Shown here piece after piece: positions 60,718 to 64,000 of a stretch of DNA of 64,000 nucleotides. Numbering within the stretch: position 1 is the stretch's first letter; each line of letters starts with the position of its first letter. The translations under genes were made by a program, and so were the position numbers. The stretch comes from Mucilaginibacter pankratovii (GTDB lineage: Bacteria; Bacteroidota; Bacteroidia; Sphingobacteriales; Sphingobacteriaceae): assembly GCF_014773265.1 (NCBI RefSeq), contig NZ_JACWMY010000011.1, positions 203,977-267,976 of the forward strand, in the 5' to 3' direction. The notes beneath the pieces are model-generated. The model had not been told where the DNA came from. It did not search any database and was given only the letters and a program-made list of their open reading frames with translations.

Positions 60718-62352
60718 TTGAAAAGAAAAGATTTCCTTTACCTTACCGGCATGGGCATCAGCGCAACCATGCTTAGCCGGATGACCGCCATGGGCAGCCC
60801 GGTAGTGCCCGGCACCCGAATGCGCGATGTGGACGTAACCCTGAAAAAGCGCATGGCCGACGTTGCTCTCAACGCCGCCCGCGCTAAAGGCGCCACTTAC
60901 ACCGATGCCCGCATTGGCCGCTACCTTAACCAGTTTGTGGTTACCCGCGATAAAAACATTGAGAATATTGTGGATACCGAAAGCTACGGCATGGGCATCC
61001 GCGTTATAGCCAATGGCTGCTGGGGCTTTGCCGCAACAGATAAGCTGGATAACGACAGCATTGCCCGCGCCGCCGAAAACGCGGTAGCCATTGCCAAAGA
61101 GAATGCCCGCATCCAAAGCGAGCCGGTACAGCTGGCTCCGCAAAAAGGCTATGGCGAAGTAAGCTGGAAAACACCTATCGAGAAGAATGCTTTTGAGGTG
61201 CCGATGAAAGATAAAACCGACCTGCTGTTATCTGTAAACGATGCTGCTTTTAAAAACGGTGCAAACTATGCCAATTCGGTACTATTCTTTGTGAACGAGC
61301 AGAAATATTTTGCCAGCACTGATGGCTCGTATATCGACCAGGACATTCACCGGATTTGGCCCATATTTCAGATCACCAAAATTGATGAGAAAAGTGGCAA
61401 GTTTGAAACCCGCAGCAGCCTGAGCGCACCCCGCGGCATGGGTTACGAATACCTTATCCCCCGCGATAGCGACAAAATAAAAGGTCAAACCACCCTGTAC
61501 CGCGACCGCTACGATATGCTGGAAGATGCAGGGGCGGCAGCTTTGCAGGCAGCGCAAAAACTAAAAGCAAAATCGGTAGAGCCGGGTAAGTACGATCTGG
61601 TGCTTGATCCGAGCCACCTTTGGCTCACCATCCACGAATCGGTTGGGCACCCTTCCGAGCTTGACCGTGTGCTGGGTTACGAGGCAAACTTTGCCGGCAC
61701 CAGCTTCCTCACACTGGATAAATGGGAATCTAAGAAATTCAAGTTCGGCAGCGAGCATGTTAATATTGTGGCCGATAAGGTACAGCCGGGTTCGCTTGGC
61801 GCGGTTGGGTACGATGATGAAGGCGTTGGCACCAAACAATGGGATATTATAAAGGAAGGCATACTGGTTAACTACCAGGCCATCCGCGATCAGGCGCACA
61901 TCATCGGCCTCAAAGAATCGCAGGGCTGCTGCTACTCGCAAAGCTGGCAGGATGTACAGTTTCAGCGGATGCCGAACATTTCGCTGCAGCCGGGCAAAAC
62001 ACCGCTGAGCGTGGAGCAAATGATCAGCAAAGTAGAGAAAGGCATTTACATCATTGGCGATAGCTCCTTCTCTATCGATCAGCAACGTTACAACTTCCAG
62101 TTTAGCGGGCAGCTTTATTACGAGATAAAAAATGGCAAAATAGTGGGCATGCTGAACGATGTTGCCTACCAGGCCAACACACAGGAGTTTTGGAACAGCT
62201 GCGCAGCCGTTTGCGATAAAAGCGATTACCGCCTGGGCGGGTCCTTCTTCGACGGTAAAGGGCAGCCAATGCAAAGCAGCGCGGTATCTCATGGTTCATC
62301 AACTGCCCTGTTTAAAGGGGTTAACGTAATTAACACAGCAAGAAAAATTTAA
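60718..62352 (+). CDS. TldD family metalloprotease, copy 2
   Basis: A 544-residue paralogue of the protein encoded at 48,541-50,178. The zinc motif HExxxH is TIHESVGHPSELDR at 306-311, at the same residue numbers as copy 1. It starts with TTG (MKRKDFLYLTGMGISATMLSRM), the N-terminus resembling a Tat-like or hydrophobic leader but with KRK instead of RRR. The late ESQGCCYSQSWQDVQFQRMPN and FNCYQ-like FWNSCAAVCDKSDYRLGG blocks are the same as in copy 1. Its tldE partner starts 3 bases after the stop. Both copies stand near the MoxR/DUF4159 genes, in opposite orientations. Confidence 0.92.
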   Translation: MKRKDFLYLTGMGISATMLSRMTAMGSPVVPGTRMRDVDVTLKKRMADVALNAARAKGATYTDARIGRYLNQFVVTRDKNIENIVDTESYGMGIRVIANGCWGFAATDKLDNDSIARAAENAVAIAKENARIQSEPVQLAPQKGYGEVSWKTPIEKNAFEVPMKDKTDLLLSVNDAAFKNGANYANSVLFFVNEQKYFASTDGSYIDQDIHRIWPIFQITKIDEKSGKFETRSSLSAPRGMGYEYLIPRDSDKIKGQTTLYRDRYDMLEDAGAAALQAAQKLKAKSVEPGKYDLVLDPSHLWLTIHESVGHPSELDRVLGYEANFAGTSFLTLDKWESKKFKFGSEHVNIVADKVQPGSLGAVGYDDEGVGTKQWDIIKEGILVNYQAIRDQAHIIGLKESQGCCYSQSWQDVQFQRMPNISLQPGKTPLSVEQMISKVEKGIYIIGDSSFSIDQQRYNFQFSGQLYYEIKNGKIVGMLNDVAYQANTQEFWNSCAAVCDKSDYRLGGSFFDGKGQPMQSSAVSHGSSTALFKGVNVINTARKI

Positions 62353-62355
62353 GAT

Positions 62356-63693
62356 ATGGCTATTTTAACTGAAGACGAATGCAAAGCGATATTGAAAAAA
62401 GCGCTGAGCTACTCCAAAGCCGACGAATGTGAAGTAAGCCTTAACGGGTCCGATTCTGCCAATATCCGTTACGCCCGTAACTCGGTATCAACCAGCGGCG
62501 CGTTAAGCTCTACCAGCATGGCCATTTCATCTGCCTTTGGCAAAAAACTGGGCATTGTTACCCTAAATGAATATACCGATGAGGCCATCTCCGCTGCCGT
62601 AAAGCGCTCGGAAGAATTGGCCAAGCTCGCCCCGGAAAACCCGGAATATATGCCATTTTTAGGTCCGCAAAAATATGATGCACCGGCAAAAACCTTCGTG
62701 CCTGCAACAGCCGCCATTACACCGGCACAACGCACTACCATGGTAGCGCAAAGCCTTGATGTGGCCAAACAGAACAAGCTAACCGCTGCAGGCTTTTTAC
62801 AAAACAGCGCTGGCTTTTCGGCCATGATGAATTCGCACGGATTGTTTGCCTACAATACGTCAACCGATATCAACTTCTCGGTTACCCTGCGCACGGCAGA
62901 TAGCCAGGGTTCGGGTTACTCCACAAAAGGCTTTAACGATGTAGCTAAGCTGGATACCCTTGCATTCACAAAAGTAGCGGCGCAAAAGGCAAGCGGATCT
63001 GCAAATGCACGCGCCATTGAGCCGGGCAAATACACCGTAATACTGGAGCCCGCCGCAGGTATTGTATTGTTAGAGCAGCTTTATGGCAGCCTTGACGCCC
63101 GCAGTGCCGATGAAGGCCGCAGCTTTTTGAGCAAACCGGGAGGTAAAACCAAACTGGGCGAAAAGTTAGTTGACGAGCGCATCAACATCTATACCGACCC
63201 ATCGCACCCCGACCTGCCAAGCAGCAGCTGGAGCGGCGACGGGCAACCACAGGTAAAACGCAGCTGGATAGAAAAAGGCGTGGTAAAGAATTTTAATTAC
63301 TCGCGCTTTTGGGCGCAAAAGAAAGGCGTTCAGCCCATCCCCTACCCCGGTAATATTATTATGGATGGCGGCACCCAAACCCTGGAAGAACTAATAAAAG
63401 GTACCGAAAAAGGCATATTGGTTACCCGCCTGTGGTACATCCGCCCGGTTGACCCGCAAACTCTGCTGTTTACCGGCCTTACCCGCGATGGTACATTTTA
63501 CATTGAGAACGGCCAGATAAAATTCCCGATAAAAAACCTGCGCTTTAACGAAAGCCCGGTAATTATGCTGAACAACCTGGATGCCCTTGGCAAGCCCGAG
63601 CGCACTGTAAGCGGCGAAAGCACCCAAAGCGCTATGATCCCACCGATGCGGATAAAGGAGTTTACGTTTACATCGTTATCGGATGCGGTGTAG
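62356..63693 (+). CDS. TldE/PmbA family protein, copy 2
   Basis: A 445-residue paralogue of the protein encoded at 47,208-48,539. It begins MAILTEDECKAILKKALSYSKADECEVSLNGSD and ends FTFTSLSDAV, as copy 1 ends FTFSSLSDAV. It lacks the HExxxH site, as TldE does. The block RSFLSKPGGKTKLGEKLVDERINIYTDPSHPDLP and the late LFTGLTRDGTFYIENGQIKFPIKNLRFNESPVIMLNN are shared with copy 1. It should form the second TldD/E heterodimer with the protein encoded just upstream. A strong terminator follows at 63,767. Confidence 0.92.
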   Translation: MAILTEDECKAILKKALSYSKADECEVSLNGSDSANIRYARNSVSTSGALSSTSMAISSAFGKKLGIVTLNEYTDEAISAAVKRSEELAKLAPENPEYMPFLGPQKYDAPAKTFVPATAAITPAQRTTMVAQSLDVAKQNKLTAAGFLQNSAGFSAMMNSHGLFAYNTSTDINFSVTLRTADSQGSGYSTKGFNDVAKLDTLAFTKVAAQKASGSANARAIEPGKYTVILEPAAGIVLLEQLYGSLDARSADEGRSFLSKPGGKTKLGEKLVDERINIYTDPSHPDLPSSSWSGDGQPQVKRSWIEKGVVKNFNYSRFWAQKKGVQPIPYPGNIIMDGGTQTLEELIKGTEKGILVTRLWYIRPVDPQTLLFTGLTRDGTFYIENGQIKFPIKNLRFNESPVIMLNNLDALGKPERTVSGESTQSAMIPPMRIKEFTFTSLSDAV

Positions 63694-63766
63694 GGAGTGG
63701 TGAATGGTTAGTAGTTCATAAATCGTCATCACTGTAAGAGGCAGGAAACAACTACAATCTAAAATC

Positions 63767-63809
63767 AAAGAGAGGTCGGTAAGCAAAATGCTTACCGACC
63801 TCTCTTTTT
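63767..63809 (+). terminator. Rho-independent terminator after the second tldE
   Basis: A perfect 19-base stem (AAAGAGAGGTCGGTAAGCA / TGCTTACCGACCTCTCTTT) with a 3-base loop and a T-run. It closes the tldD-tldE transcript. Confidence 0.9.
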
Positions 63810-63815
63810 ACCCCC

Positions 63816-63910
63816 GCGTCATTGCGAGGTACGAAGCAATCTCTACACAGGACAGTTCGTGACCTTACATAGCCGCTCTACTTATCGGGAGATTGCTTCG
63901 TTCCTCGCAA
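63816..63910. repeat. Intergenic inverted-repeat element, copy 3 (TCATTGCGAGG type)
   Basis: It begins GCGTCATTGCGAGGTACGAA and ends TTGCTTCGTTCCTCGCAATT. It is almost identical to copy 1 at 326-423 in the arms; the middle (ACAGTTCGTGACCTTACATAGCCGCTC) differs. Confidence 0.85.
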
Positions 63911-63968
63911 TTGTAAAGGTTAGATAATTCGGTAACAGATTAGCTTTACGTAACAAAGCTAAAAAGTT

Positions 63969-64000
63969 ATGCGCATCAACACGAATGACCTAACACTGAA
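63969..64000 (+). CDS. Possible start of a gene cut by the window edge
   Basis: An ATG at 63,969 opens MRINTNDLTL and stays open to the window end. Only ten codons are visible and no promoter is obvious, so this is a guess. Confidence 0.2.
   Translation, partial: MRINTNDLTL

Noticed and set aside
61561..62292. Long minus-strand frame (243 residues) antisense to tldD copy 2
   Set aside because: A shadow of the coding strand; a similar shadow occurs opposite tldD copy 1 (49,546-50,043), as expected from shared sequence rather than from a gene.

Overview
The window looks like a chromosome segment of a Bacteroidetes bacterium, most probably family Sphingobacteriaceae (Mucilaginibacter/Pedobacter type). 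This is inferred from gene content: the long form of IspG, a MoxR/DUF58/BatA cluster, a GH130 plus epimerase plus symporter set, LytS/LytTR pairs and AraC regulators with membrane sensors. Shine-Dalgarno sites are scarce and TAnnTTTG-type -7 boxes occur. No rRNA, tRNA, CRISPR array, phage or complete insertion sequence was found. All family calls were made by eye; no database search was run.

Layout. 1-4.8 kb: tail of a membrane protein, a small metal-binding lipoprotein, a DUF3179 membrane protein, a DsbA/FrnE-like oxidoreductase, a lipoprotein with a long Thr-Gly repeat and an MFS transporter. 5.1-10.4 kb: a beta-mannobiose locus (2-epimerase, GH130 phosphorylase, sodium/solute symporter) behind an AraC regulator. 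11-13.6 kb: an mlaE-mlaF-mlaD-like lipid transport operon. 13.6-14.8 kb: a REP/RAYT element, a Y1 transposase gene inside two arrays of short palindromes. 14.9-24.9 kb: an NmrA-like reductase with AraC regulator, a DUF4126 protein, a sigma/anti-sigma pair, a hybrid histidine kinase, a GH51 arabinofuranosidase and lipoproteins. 25-33 kb: Bcr/CflA-type MFS pump, VOC protein, GntP permease, two alpha/beta hydrolases, a PAS histidine kinase and a divergent response regulator. 33.4-43.6 kb: dnaK, DoxX-like protein, AraC regulator with membrane sensor, GNAT, a LytTR/LytS pair and ispG. 43.7-47.1 kb: a small toxin-antitoxin cluster, a dehydrogenase, a lipoprotein and an APH-type kinase.

The last 17 kb is the most distinctive region. 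Two paralogous tldD-tldE (pmbA) pairs lie in inverted orientation, at 47.2-50.2 kb (minus) and 60.7-63.7 kb (plus). They bracket a moxR, DUF58, BatA-domain and two large membrane-protein operon on the minus strand, and a DUF4159 gene plus two tandem GYF/RDD membrane-protein genes on the plus strand. I read this as one accessory neighbourhood coupling a MoxR chaperone/VWA envelope system to TldD/E proteases. That coupling is inference from position only.

Three apparent coding lesions are visible: a one-base frameshift near the end of the PAS kinase (about 29,670), a TGG-to-TGA-like stop in the VOC gene (26,364-26,366), and loss of the nucleophile serine in one alpha/beta hydrolase (32,063-33,097). 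Intergenic space carries several inverted-repeat families, and repeat-like tracts of similar style also lie in frame inside ispG.
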